A stretch of DNA of 35,205 nt, taken from Nymphaea colorata (lineage: Eukaryota > Streptophyta > Magnoliopsida > Nymphaeales > Nymphaeaceae). The DNA is taken from the NCBI RefSeq assembly GCF_008831285.2, contig NW_022204911.1:1-35205 (forward strand). The letters are read 5' to 3'. Below the pieces are notes generated by a model. The model had not been told where the DNA came from, ran no database searches, and worked only from the letters and a program-made list of their open reading frames with translations. Positions 1 to 9,589 of this stretch are shown in pieces (within the stretch, counting starts at the first letter, position 1; each line of letters begins with the position of its first letter). Both the position numbers and the translations under genes were made by a program.

Positions 1-400
1 CACTACTAACATTGCATTTATTTTTATGTCTAAACATTACAAAATAACAATAAGTAGGAGATAGTATTTATGAGATAACAAAAGATTTATCAGATAATGA
101 AATGGTAATGTATATGAGATAACACTAATTATAAGTATGAAATATCTTTATGAGATTATAATGTATATGAAATAACACCAAACATAAGTATAAAATAATG
201 TTATGAAATAATGTTTATGAGATTACAAAAATTTAAAGATAACAAATGGATACATGAGACAACGCTAAACATAAGTATGAGATAATAAAATATATATAAG
301 ATAATAAGATAATGGACAGATGTATGAGATAACACTAAACATAAGTATGAGATAATATTTATGATATAATAAAATATTTAAAACATAATGTTATAATCAG
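1..400. repeat. ATGAGATAAC minisatellite at left edge of array
   Basis: Irregular repeats of ATGAGATAAC followed by ACTAAACATAAGTATGAGATAA, in about four degenerate copies. Units 2-4 hold only the last one or two copies at the equivalent place (9458-9570, 18676-18785, 27807-27905). Positions 1-277 therefore lie outside the duplicated unit or are a unit-1-specific expansion. No coding sequence is visible here. Confidence 0.75.
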
Positions 401-410
401 GACAAAAAAA

Positions 411-2337
411 ACAAAAACATTCTTTTACTACTTAAAAAGATGTATTGGTCATGACCATATGTATATACAAAATAACAAATTTTACCTTTATCAAATCCCC
501 AAATCTTAATTTTGTGGTTTTCTCTTTTATTCCTACAAAAAGTTTCTCTTTGTATTAATCATGGGATTTTTTTTCATATTTAAAATGATGCATGAAATTA
601 TATAGACAAAGGTGACATATATCAACAGCTTGGCGCCCTAGCCCCTTCAGAGGTTGAATTTTTTTTTGTATTGAGGGTCCCTTTTGTCTCTCCTCAGTTT
701 TGATGTCGTTTGTCTCTCCTCAATTTTGATGTCGTTTTGTGGTTTTGCTCCCTATTGGTCCTTTCAGTTCCTAATGCTACCCTTCCTTCCTCTGCATTGC
801 AACGTGGCACCTCATCACTATTACCTTCACCCACTCTACCATGCTCTGCTTCGGTTATCTTGCATCTTTCTTCTTAGTGCGCTTTGCTGATTCCAGAGTT
901 TTCCCTACTCATCTTTTTCTTGGCCTCATCTTTTTTGTTGAACGTGCGAGTGCTAGCCTTTCCTCCTGAAGCCATCTCTTTCGACGAGTGTATGTCCAGA
1001 TCACATTTTTTCCTATGCTCTCTGCTTGAACCGTGTTTGCCTTGGATGAACATCTTCTTCCTCCTTTGCAGCTGTTGACAATGAGTTGGTAGTTGTTTTC
1101 CCCTGGGGGTGCTTAGTTGAAAAGATGTTTGATTCCCTCCATGTCACTTGCCCTTTCCTAAGGTTCAGGATTGAAATCCTTTTCATCTGGTTGTCCTTGG
1201 GCTAGGAGATCATTCCCCATGAGCCTCGGTCATCTATGGTGAAAAAAGGTCAGAAGATGATGCCCATTTCAGACCCTCCTCAAGATTGTGTCAGATTCGA
1301 TGACCCAAGCTCTTCTTTCGATAGCTGGTCGGCTGTCATCTCTTCACATTCTTCTTTGGTCGTTGGCTCTCTTCTTGGTGGATGTTCTGCTTTACCTGGG
1401 CTGCTTGAGTTTGCCTTTTGGCCACCGTTGTGGGGCTCTCTAGGTTCGGTTCCGTCTTTCTGTTGTGATTATTTGTGGTGATAATTCTTTTTGGCTTTTG
1501 GCATTGTGCTGGTCGAGGATTTGTTGTTGTTGCTTGGGTTTGGATCGATGGGATCTTTTTGTTGATTGTGGATTTTCTTGACTGTTCTTTTTTTTTGTGT
1601 GTGTGTGTGTGCTACGTTTTGTTTTTTATTCTCTTGTTTGGAGGTCGATGTATGTCTTGGTCTTTTGATCGTTGTTCCCCTTTATTAGAGGTGGAAGTTA
1701 TAGTAATGTTTAAAGGAGTTCTTTGCTCTCCCTCACACATCTGCACCTGCGCCTGCGCACACTCACACACACACACACACAGAGGACAAGTAGTAGTTCA
1801 ACAGATCATTTTTGAAATGTGAAATCAGTTAAATAATTTACCTTTTTATGATAATCAAAAAGTCAAATATTTTACTTCAGCTATATTGTTTTGGAAACTA
1901 AATAATTTATTTTAGTAATGTTTTGGAAATATAACAGGTCATTGGGTGTAAATGAGAGATTATTATGAGCATAACAACTTACTACATCCAAATTATAAAG
2001 ATAATTTATCAAGTGTAGAAATAAATCCAAAAAACATACACATGTAAGATAATCATTTATCAACCCTAGAAACCGATCCAAAAAAGAATACTTATCTTCC
2101 AAACCTTCTCACACTTGAGAACTTCATGCTGGATAAGCCACCTAGACATCTTTCATATAAAAAGTGACACTTCCAAAAGATGCATGTGATCTTATAAGAT
2201 CTTAATGTGTAATGAGTTTATAAGATTTTTAAGAAATATATATGGATAAAAAGGATTTGGTTGTGGGAAATCCAAAAAAAGGAATGTGCACCCTAAAATG
2301 CAAAAAAAAAAAAAGATTGATCCACCACTTTTCTAAG
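411..2337. other. Upstream region of NAC copy 1, no supported gene
   Basis: Starts AT-rich; 620-1500 is T/C-rich on the + strand with short unrelated reading frames; GT (about 1597-1610) and CA (about 1763-1782) tracts follow. The TATATAAG string seen in units 2-4 near the GCTTGGCGCC motif is mutated to TATATCAA here. Short open stretches exist on both strands, but none keeps its frame in all four copies, so no gene is called. Confidence 0.55.
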
Positions 2338-2345
2338 TATAAAAG
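2338..2345 (+). promoter_or_regulatory. TATA box of NAC copy 1
   Basis: TATAAAAG, 81 bases before the exon 1 ATG (83 in the other three copies). A start about 30 bases downstream would give a 5' leader of about 50 bases. Called from sequence and spacing only. Confidence 0.6.
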
Positions 2346-2717
2346 GGTGCTTATGGTGAAAGTTATACCACCACCCACTTGGAGGCTAGAGAGAGCGAGG
2401 AGCTACAGGGTTTTAACCATGGCTTTTGCAGGGACCCACTGATAATGGTTCACTTGGTCCCAAAGCATAAAACCCAAATGAACGTCAGACGATCCAAGAT
2501 TGGATATATATCGTTCTGATCCTTGGGACCTAACAGGTAGAGATCTATATCTCTCTTGAAGCTTTTAATTGCAGTATCGTATAGTTTTATGTATTTGTAT
2601 TTTTTTCCCCAAAATAGTTGATTTAAGAGCACTTTGTATTATTGTGGTGTAACTTATTTTTGAATCTAAACACACTTTCACCACAACTTGCATGATGTCC
2701 ACAAAGGTAGAACTAAT

Positions 2718-3151
2718 AATGTAACAACCCGACCTCCTCTTAGAAGGGGTTTACCATATCTCAACTTGCTCCATAGTAGCTTTGGTTCCTGTCTGAAAAA
2801 AACTAAGAAATAGGACAACCAATCATATAACAACCCCCTTTATAGGTTTTTGAAAATCTCTCATACTCTTGAATACATGACTAAACTTATCATTGTGAAG
2901 TGTTACAATTCAGTCCTTTTAAAGCATACACTTCTGCATACAGGACCCGAAGTTAATGTGTTGAACAGTTCTCTGATATCATTGTAACAACTAGGTCCAT
3001 ACATCGGGCTCAAACTCATGGTTTGGTGGATCTCAGCCCACCCTAACAAGTTTGGTTTCGGCCACCACAAGACTAGAATTTAGGACAACCAATCACATAA
3101 CAACCCTCTATACTTGAAGTTCTCTCAATAATCTTTAATATGAGATTAAAC
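2718..3151 (+). repeat. Intron 1 imperfect direct repeat, copy 1
   Basis: Two related blocks of about 170 bases at 2718-2886 and 2981-3151. Both start TGTAACAAC, share GGACAACCAATCA(C/T)ATAACAACC in the middle and end in a TGA-TTAAAC-like string. It may be a remnant of a small mobile element with TGTAACAAC ends. Confidence 0.6.
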
Positions 3152-3390
3152 ATTCATAGTAGGGGCTGAACTATATTTTTTTTAAAAAATTAAACTGGCC
3201 AAACTATATTATTCAAAATTTTGAAGAGAAAATGTAAAAATTTCTAAAATAATAATTTTCTTTTCCCAAAATCACATGCAAGCATATATATATGGCCCTT
3301 GTCAGCCCTGGCTTCAACCTTGTATTTCCGCTCAAGTGCTAACAGGGAAGTAGAAAAAATATCCATAAAAGGGTCATGTTAAAAGATGTT

Positions 3391-3706
3391 TATGCCATGT
3401 TTGGATGAGGAAAAGAGGGAAATGGAGGAATGGAAACGAAAGAAAAGGAATGAGGAGGGAAATAAGAAGAAAGAAATAATGTCAAACATCTTCTTTTGCA
3501 TCTTAATCTCTTCAATTTTGGAGCGATTGGATTTACATTGATTATTCCTTCCCTTTCCTTACCTCTCATTTTCTCTCTCTTGCATCCAAACAGGTTTTTT
3601 TTGTCGTCCTTTTCTTTTCCTTCATTTTTAATTAGCCAACCAAACACATGAATGACTGTCCTTTCCCTCCCTTCATCTTCCTTTCCTCCATCCAAAAGAG
3701 CATAGT
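3391..3706. mobile_element. MITE-like element A in intron 1, copy 1
   Basis: About 316 bases bounded by imperfect inverted ends: TATGCCATGTTTGGATGAGG at the left and, reading the complement at the right, CTATGCTCTTTTGGATGGAGG. The interior is purine-rich at the left and pyrimidine-rich at the right, so the whole element could fold on itself. No coding capacity. The middle (TTTTGGAGCGATTGGATTTA) is related to element B downstream of the gene. Confidence 0.6.
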
Positions 3707-4527
3707 GTAACTTGGTTAGGCTAGCCGCTGGTAGATCACTAATCACTTGTTCGATTCTCGCAGATGTCAACTCCTGAAAATTACAAGAAAAAAAAACTTT
3801 CCATATCAATATTTACGTGACAAAGATTTGCAATAAAGCATTTTAGGATTTAGGGTTGCCATTAACATCGTTGTCTTTGTTCTTTGTTCTTTTTTCTTGC
3901 CATTTCTACAGTTAGCGCTGTTGCGGACGAAGATTATGCTTTTTTACAAAGAGGACCGAGACAAGGATACTGACGAGGGGTATTGGCAGTTAACTCAAGG
4001 GGACGAAGACGTGATATGGATCACCAATGAAGTAATTGGAATCAAGAATACATTCCAATACTATGTTGGGAAAAAAGGCCGTTGGCAAAAAAACTGATTG
4101 GTTCCTCAATGAATATCGTCTTGATCCAAATTTTCGAGCTCAACTCAATCTACCAAATGATAGAGTGAGAACAAAAACATATCTCTGTCTACTGGCCCAT
4201 ACTTTGTGTGTCCATGTGCATATTGTGCATGCATTTGCATTCATATGGAACTTGCATATAAAGGCCATATCAATATACGGATAGCTAAAAAAAATATGTT
4301 TGCTATAATTCCCACAATACATCCCTCATCTTCAACTGCATTTTAAATCATATAAAAATTAGATGTTGGATTCATCATAATACATGAATTTATTAAAACA
4401 ATGATCAAACAAGAGTTCCTAAATGCATGATTTCTCTAGATTTAGGCCAATCAAGGTAAGTTAGTTGTGTATAGTTTTTTTATGGAGATTAGAACCATTT
4501 TTACATTGTTAGGAAGAGACTATGGTT

Positions 4528-4738
4528 TTGTTTGGATGACAACTTCAAAAAATGACATTTGGTATATGCTCTGTTTTATGACATGGATTTTAACCAATTT
4601 TAAATTAGAATACGCGCTTGGATACCAACATGAAAATGGCATTTTCTAATTAATAGTTATTTACTCCCTTTGGCGAATGGTGTTTTGTCAAATACTAAGT
4701 TTTTCATGGACCTAATTTGGACTGTCACCCAAACATGC
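4528..4738. mobile_element. MITE-like element C in intron 2, copy 1
   Basis: About 210 bases with imperfect terminal inverted repeats: TTGTTTGGATGACAA at the left and, on the complement, ATGTTTGGGTGACAG at the right. Internal sequence is AT-rich and non-coding. The GTTTGG ends resemble those of element A, but the interior does not. Confidence 0.6.
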
Positions 4739-4822
4739 CTTAAACACTGTTTTGAAGGCAACAACATTTTGCCTCTAGAAATGACATTTAGGGATGTCAC
4801 CCAAGACAAACCGCAAGTATAG

Positions 4823-5231
4823 AGATGTCAACAGATCAAATTCAAACCGAATATACCCTTAATCTGATATTCACATATTTGGATTCAAATGTGAACAAAG
4901 AAAAGTTATATCTGAATCCAAATTCAAATCCGTCTTTTACATATATTTGAATCTGAATCCGATTTGAACTGAATCTGATCAATCTTCAAAATGCAAGAGC
5001 ACTGGATATAAGATATTTATTTAAAATTAAATCAGATCTAAATCTGGATCCAAATTCAATAAAATTTTCATGTATATCCGAATCTGAATCCGATCAGATG
5101 TCATCTCTTATATCTGAATTCAATCCACTTTTTCAAACAGATATTAAGTGTTTTTTTCATATCCTATTCTTTCGGAATGGTTCGGTTGGATATCTGATTC
5201 AAATTCGATATATGGACATCCGTATCCAAGT
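4823..5231. repeat. Degenerate TCTGAATCCGA repeat in intron 2, copy 1
   Basis: About 400 bases in which variants of TCTGAATCC, GAATCCGATC and AATTCAAATCC recur on both strands with irregular spacing (for example GAATCTGAATCCGA near 4950 and again near 5080). It looks like a decayed simple or tandem repeat. No coding frame. Confidence 0.6.
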
Positions 5232-6078
5232 AGGATGCAAGGTGGTGTCCGACTGCATTTGATCTACTCTGAATTACGATTGTCAGGATTTAATATTTGT
5301 AGACTCTCCCTCTATATTTGGACAAGAACATTTTGCAATGCAAAAAGCAAATTATTATCTCAAGTGTGGACCTCTAGTCTACGATCCTTAGTTTGATAAA
5401 CCATGGACTTAGGATGAAACTTTTGTTGTACTAACAACCATGTCAGATCAAATCCCTAGATCTACAGTCTAAAGTAATCAAACATTCCTAATTATGAAAC
5501 TGAAACCCGAGCATTTTTCAACCATAAAAAAAATTATATGGGCAAGAAGGTCCACAATATCCGATCGGACCCAGTTAGACATTACTCTCCTGCTACTACC
5601 AAAAAGAAATCGAGCATATTTGATCCAATTAGTATAATTGCTTATATGCTCAACCCGGAAGAACAAGTCTTTACTCGTTTTTTAAATTCTTGAAAGCAAT
5701 GGAAGAATGAATGAAAATTTGGTTTTCACTCTTCGTTTAAACCGTGTTGAACTAATGGTACTTGGAATTGTGCAATGAACAGGCGGAGTACACAATATGT
5801 GAGCTTTATTCTGTAGATGACACATCATCTTCCTCTTCGGCATCTTCAACTGGATCAAACTAACAAGCTCTATGATGGAAGTAAAAGAAGCAAGTTCCAT
5901 GATCGAGTGAGAGCAGGAGAATGCATACTTGCTAGGTGCCTCCCATTAAAGGCCATGAATACAAGAACTGGTGGCATCACCCTTAGCGTTGCAGCGATAT
6001 ACAGGAGGGGAAGCCAATTAACTAGAATTAGTGGAACTTTTTTAATGCTAAGTTTGTTTGTTGTTTTTTCATTCTTTC

Positions 6079-6079
6079 T

Positions 6080-6161
<82 letters not shown>
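6079..6161. repeat. (TA)n microsatellite, unit 1, about 83 bp
   Basis: Nearly pure TA with one GTA interruption and one phase slip, about 216 bases after the NAC stop codon. Length differs in every unit. Confidence 0.95.
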
Positions 6162-6163
<2 letters not shown>

Positions 6164-6385
6164 TCAGGAACTATTGGCATTAATTTTCATCAATCCAATG
6201 GATGGGAATGCTAAGATTTTACTGCTTCTAACTCCTCCTTGACTGCAATTTGCTTTTTCTGTTCTCCATTTCAAGCTGCATTTCCAGTAATACATGCTTC
6301 CTCTCCTTCCTCACTGTGGTTCCTCCTTCCTCAACTATCACTTTCTGACTTGTCTCTCCCTGGACTAATGCAATGATGGAGAATT

Positions 6386-6680
6386 GTTGGCTTTGGATGG
6401 GGATCTTACGCGGCTGTATAGATGGACGGAAGGGAAAGGGAAGGGAGGGATGACAATGAAAGGGAAGGAAAGGGAGGGGAAGAAAATGAGGAGGAAAAGG
6501 GAAGGAAAGGAAAGAAAAAGATGGTTAAAAATTGTTTGGATAGAAAAGAAAAAGAAAAAACCAACCATTTTCATTTCTATCTCTATCCCTTTAATTTTGG
6601 AAGAATTGGATTTACATTATCACATGTTTATTTATTTATTTATTTTCTTTCTCTCCTTCTTAATTAACCAACCAAACACA
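6386..6680. mobile_element. MITE-like element B downstream of NAC copy 1
   Basis: Non-coding element with a purine-rich left half (GGAAGGGAAAGGGAAGGG near 6427) and pyrimidine-rich right end. Shared blocks with intron 1 element A: TTAATTTTGGAAGAATTGGA against TCAATTTTGGAGCGATTGGA, and TTAATTAACCAACCAAACAC against TTAATTAGCCAACCAAACAC. This places A and B in one family. Ends are approximate. The Lys/Glu/Arg-rich frames across it are composition artefacts. Confidence 0.5.
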
Positions 6681-6805
6681 TGAATAAAGTCGATAAATCA
6701 TCAAGCATGGTTTTAACATTAGGTCATTACTTGAGTTTGGTCTTAATAAAGTCGATAAATAAAAATGAAAAATTTTAGGTCTTATCAAAGAGACTTTTGG
6801 ATGAG

Positions 6806-6864
6806 TGAAAGAGAAAAAAAAGAAAGAAGAAAAGAGAGAGGAAGAGATTTAGGTGAAAATGACT

Positions 6865-6903
<39 letters not shown>

Positions 6904-7160
6904 TTACGTGTATGATCATTCATAAAAGATGATTTTAAGCCAAAATAAATAGAGAAAAAAGGGAGAGGGAAATAATTTTTAGAAAGAGAAAGAAGGAGAT
7001 GGAGAAAGATGTATATGTGTGTGTGTGTGTGTTTGAAAATAGATAAAAGAGGACTTTAAATCAGTGGGAGAGAGGGAGAGAGAGAACGAGATTTTAGAAA
7101 GAGAAAGAGGGAGATGGAGAAAGATTTAGAAAGAGAGAAATATATATATATATATATATA
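6806..7160. repeat. Purine-rich/microsatellite block, unit 1
   Basis: GA-rich + strand with, in order, TA then CA (about 6865-6903), GT (about 7015-7031), GAGAGA and a TA tract (7140-7160). GAAAGAGAAAGA(A/G)GGAGATGG occurs twice, near 6980 and 7096, so the block has an internal direct repeat. No gene. Confidence 0.85.
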
Positions 7161-7528
7161 CCCTTGCTTAGCGGCAAAGACGAGCACTAGAAATTTTGAA
7201 AACAAAAACATGTTTAGAATGACATCTCAAGTTTAACCACTTGTTTGATTGGATTATTTGAGTTTGTTGTAGGCATAACCTCTTACCTGTATGGGTTTGC
7301 CAAGATTGAGTTCAGGTTTAACCGTTTAATTGAGTAGGTTGTTTTGGCTTCCGTCCAAGTGTAACCCTTTATCTGCATAGGTTGCTCTTGAGTTTTTACA
7401 TAATAATACTAAAAAAAATGCCCAAGTATAATTATTATTTTTACAACTGAGGAAGATCCAAAGAGATGAAAGATAAAATATGTTTAACATAAGTATTTGT
7501 CATTGATTAAAATGTGAATATAAGAGGA
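7161..7528. other. Spacer between microsatellite block and Gypsy remnant, unit 1
   Basis: AT-rich, no open frame of note. It directly follows the pol stop on the minus strand, so it may be 3' non-coding sequence of the retroelement. No LTR end or polypurine tract could be recognised. Equivalent stretches: 16378-16746 and 25520-25887. Confidence 0.4.
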
Positions 7529-7900
7529 CTAAACATACAATTTCTTGAGATGAAGAGTGTTAACTGGATCAGTGAGTTCCACCTGATCAACATCAATCAA
7601 TCTATATGAGTTATTGGGCAAGACTACCTTAACAACATACGAGTTTTCCAAATTGGGAACAAACTTGCCATGAGGTCTTCCTTTGAGATACACCACGGAT
7701 CGTTGGACCAAGTTATTCAGTTTGAAATGTCTCTCTATAACTGACTTGCAAATTTTCTAGCCACCGTTTGACAATAGGCTTTACCATGCTCAACCACTTT
7801 TAACATTTTTTCAATTAACAAATTGAGTTGCATCAATATGTTTTGCTGGTACTGATTTAGAGGAAGTTCTATAAGAGAAGCAAACTTCAAAGCATGCTTT
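7529..7900 (-). pseudogene. Ty3/Gypsy pol C-terminal remnant, unit 1
   Basis: A minus-strand frame at 7711-7529 ends in VELTDPVNTLHLKKLYV and contains GRPHGKFVPNLENSYVVKV, the pattern of the extreme C-terminus of plant Gypsy polyproteins (integrase C-terminal, GKF-P-WEGPY-V and PVN--HLKK-Y). Upstream, after a frameshift or stop, QLNLLIEKMLKVVEHGKAYC and QTVARKFASQ continue the same region (LNLLDEKR-A--HGQ-YQ type). No RT, RNase H or integrase core and no recognisable LTR nearby. It is a dead fragment about 1.7 kb 3' of, and opposite to, the NAC gene. Confidence 0.72.
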
Positions 7901-7919
7901 AATATATAGAGGATGTTCT

Positions 7920-8625
7920 ATAACGCTAGGAAGGGCCGCAATGGATATGACAATGCACACAGTTACAAGAGAATGAGAATAACAATGTGTTTGCCAAGAA
8001 TATGATATGTAAACAGAGACAAATTAATTCAATAACGATAGGAAGGGCCAAAATGGGCACGACAATACACATGGTGACGAGTGAATGAGATAACAATGGC
8101 TGTATAAAGAAGGCAATAAGTAAATTGACATCCAGTAATGCAAAAAATTAACGTAACAAAATAATGAGATAATAACGAGTCTATCATAACAAGAGAAAGA
8201 GATAACAACAGAAAGGACATGAATAGATACAATAGGGCACACGGCGACGAGAGAATGAGATTGCAACACATCAACAGAATACGTAAATTGGTACGTACAT
8301 GAGAAAATGATATAATAATGTGTCTGCCAAGATGACAATAATTAAACGAAAATGAATTAATGTGATAGAATGGATATGACATGGCACGCGGTGACGAGAG
8401 AATGAGATAGTCAGATAACGCTTCTATAGAGAATGCATAGTTGCATACGAAGACGAGAGAATGGGATAACAATCCGTCCGTATGAAGACGACTAAATGTG
8501 TTAACTAAATGAAGACAAACTAATGTGATAATTAAAAGAGAGAATGAGATAACGTAGCGTTTACAAATGCGTTAATTAGAAGAAATGGTTACAATGACAC
8601 AATAACTAATAGAAATGGTTACAAG
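7920..8625. repeat. GAGAGAATGAGATAAC minisatellite, unit 1
   Basis: At least eight degenerate copies of a motif near GACGAGAGAATGAGATAACA, spaced about 45-110 bases, with associated strings GGAAGGGCC, GGCACACGGTGACGAG and GTCTGCCAAGA also recurring. The 147- and 104-codon minus-strand frames here contain matching peptide repeats (ILSSPRAMSYPF, ILSSPCALLYLF) and are products of the repeat rather than genes. Confidence 0.75.
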
Positions 8626-9457
8626 GATGATATTATTCAAATCTCAGTACATCTACTTGTTTGAATCAAGTTTCTAAAAGATCTTCTAATCCTATTGGTA
8701 ACATCAGCTTGGGTGAAGCTAGTTTCTTTCCAGATGTTATCTTCTACATGTATGTCATCACAAACACACCTTAATCATAGTTGTTTCTTTGTTGTGAACA
8801 TTTTGCTGGTAAAAGTTTGTAGTTGTCAAACATTTTGATGTTGAAGAGATGTTGAAGACATGTCTGAGGCAATATTTCTATAAAAGCACCAAAACTTCTT
8901 AAACAAGAAATAGAAGTTATCTTAACAACAGTTCAGGATAAACTGCATATCAGTCCGTAGAGGTCTTCCACAATTTGGTAGTCACCATAGCCTACACATG
9001 GATCGTATATGTGCACTTGTTTTTTTTTTTACGTTGTGGAGGATGTACAATACAATATGTGCCTTTTCCACCCATACTGAAGGAAACAAAATTTGAAAAA
9101 TATGGGCAATAGAAAACAACCATAATAGGGTAAAATAAGAGCAAGAGATTTAAGAAACTACGAAAAGAACAACCATTTCAACTTCAACAATGAACTCATT
9201 TTTATTTCCCGACTATGACATCTGTCATCAAGGCCATAGTGTCATCTGTCAATGGAAACAACACAACATGCTGTTATACATATGTTAGTATGAACAATAA
9301 TTTTTCCAATGTGAAGGTTACATAATGGAATATAACATGAGGAAAGTTATGCACCACGAAATCTGCCCTTATATTATATATTCTAAGGCATAGATTTTGA
9401 TGCATATGCTCTAAAAGGTCAACAAAATAATTCAGACTAATATTGGTTACTTGCTTT
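8626..9457. other. Distal part of unit 1, no supported gene
   Basis: AT-rich. The minus strand at about 9085-8940 contains the decayed equivalent of the unit 3 frame described at 27185 (QIVEDLYGLIC and HIYDP are readable). The rest shows nothing. The unit 2 equivalent is 17844-18675. Confidence 0.45.
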
Positions 9458-9589
9458 TGAGATAATAAAATATTATGAGATAATGAGATAATGGACGGAT
9501 ATATGAGATAACACTAAATATAAGAATGAGATAATCTTTATGATATAATAAAATATTTATGACATAATGCTATAATCGGGAAAAACAAC

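Larger units (their letters stand above)
2419..5863 (+). pseudogene. NAC-domain gene copy 1, frameshifted
   Basis: Exons by comparison with copy 3: 2419-2536, 3912-4164, 5783-5863. Exon 1 lacks three single bases, and the first loss creates TGA at 2440-2442 after seven codons. Exon 2 lacks two bases and has one extra C in the GGCCGTTGG stretch, so its NAC segments lie in different frames. Exon 3 is intact and starts with GCG (Ala), as in copy 2. Splice sites are unchanged. Intron 1 is 1375 bases against exactly 1386 in each other copy, through scattered one-base losses. The lesions cluster at 2.3-4.2 kb and are mostly deletions in or next to short runs. Sequencing or assembly error is a serious alternative to true pseudogenisation. 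Confidence 0.8.
278..9457 (+). repeat. Tandem array unit 1 (9.18 kb)
   Basis: First copy of a head-to-tail segmental duplication. Homology with unit 2 begins at the TGAGATAATAAAA string at 278 (equivalent to 9458), and sequence to the left has no counterpart inside the array. The unit carries a broken NAC gene and all shared elements in the same order as the other units. Its 2.3-4.2 kb part differs from the other copies mainly by one-base deletions. Confidence 0.93.

Noticed and set aside
1236-1481. 81-codon + strand frame in unit 1
   Set aside because: Not open in units 2-4 because of indels; composition T/C-rich; no recognisable domain.
2718-3151. LTR pair of a small retrotransposon (TRIM-like)
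   Set aside because: The two blocks begin TGTAAC but no primer-binding site, polypurine tract, CA end or target duplication could be identified, so it is listed only as a direct repeat.
4467-4649. 60-codon + strand frame in intron 2
   Set aside because: Lies over MITE-like element C; not kept in units 3 and 4.
5817-6128. Frame running through exon 3 and 3' flank (MTHHLPLRHLQ...)
   Set aside because: Overlaps NAC exon 3 in another frame; the NAC frame explains the sequence and the downstream part differs between units.
6384-6683. Lys/Glu/Arg-rich 99-codon frame in element B
   Set aside because: Purine-run composition of a MITE-like element; overlapping frames on both strands are equally open.
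8029-8472. 147-codon minus-strand open frame (also 17247-17690)
   Set aside because: The peptide is internally repetitive because the DNA is a minisatellite, and the frame is broken in unit 3.
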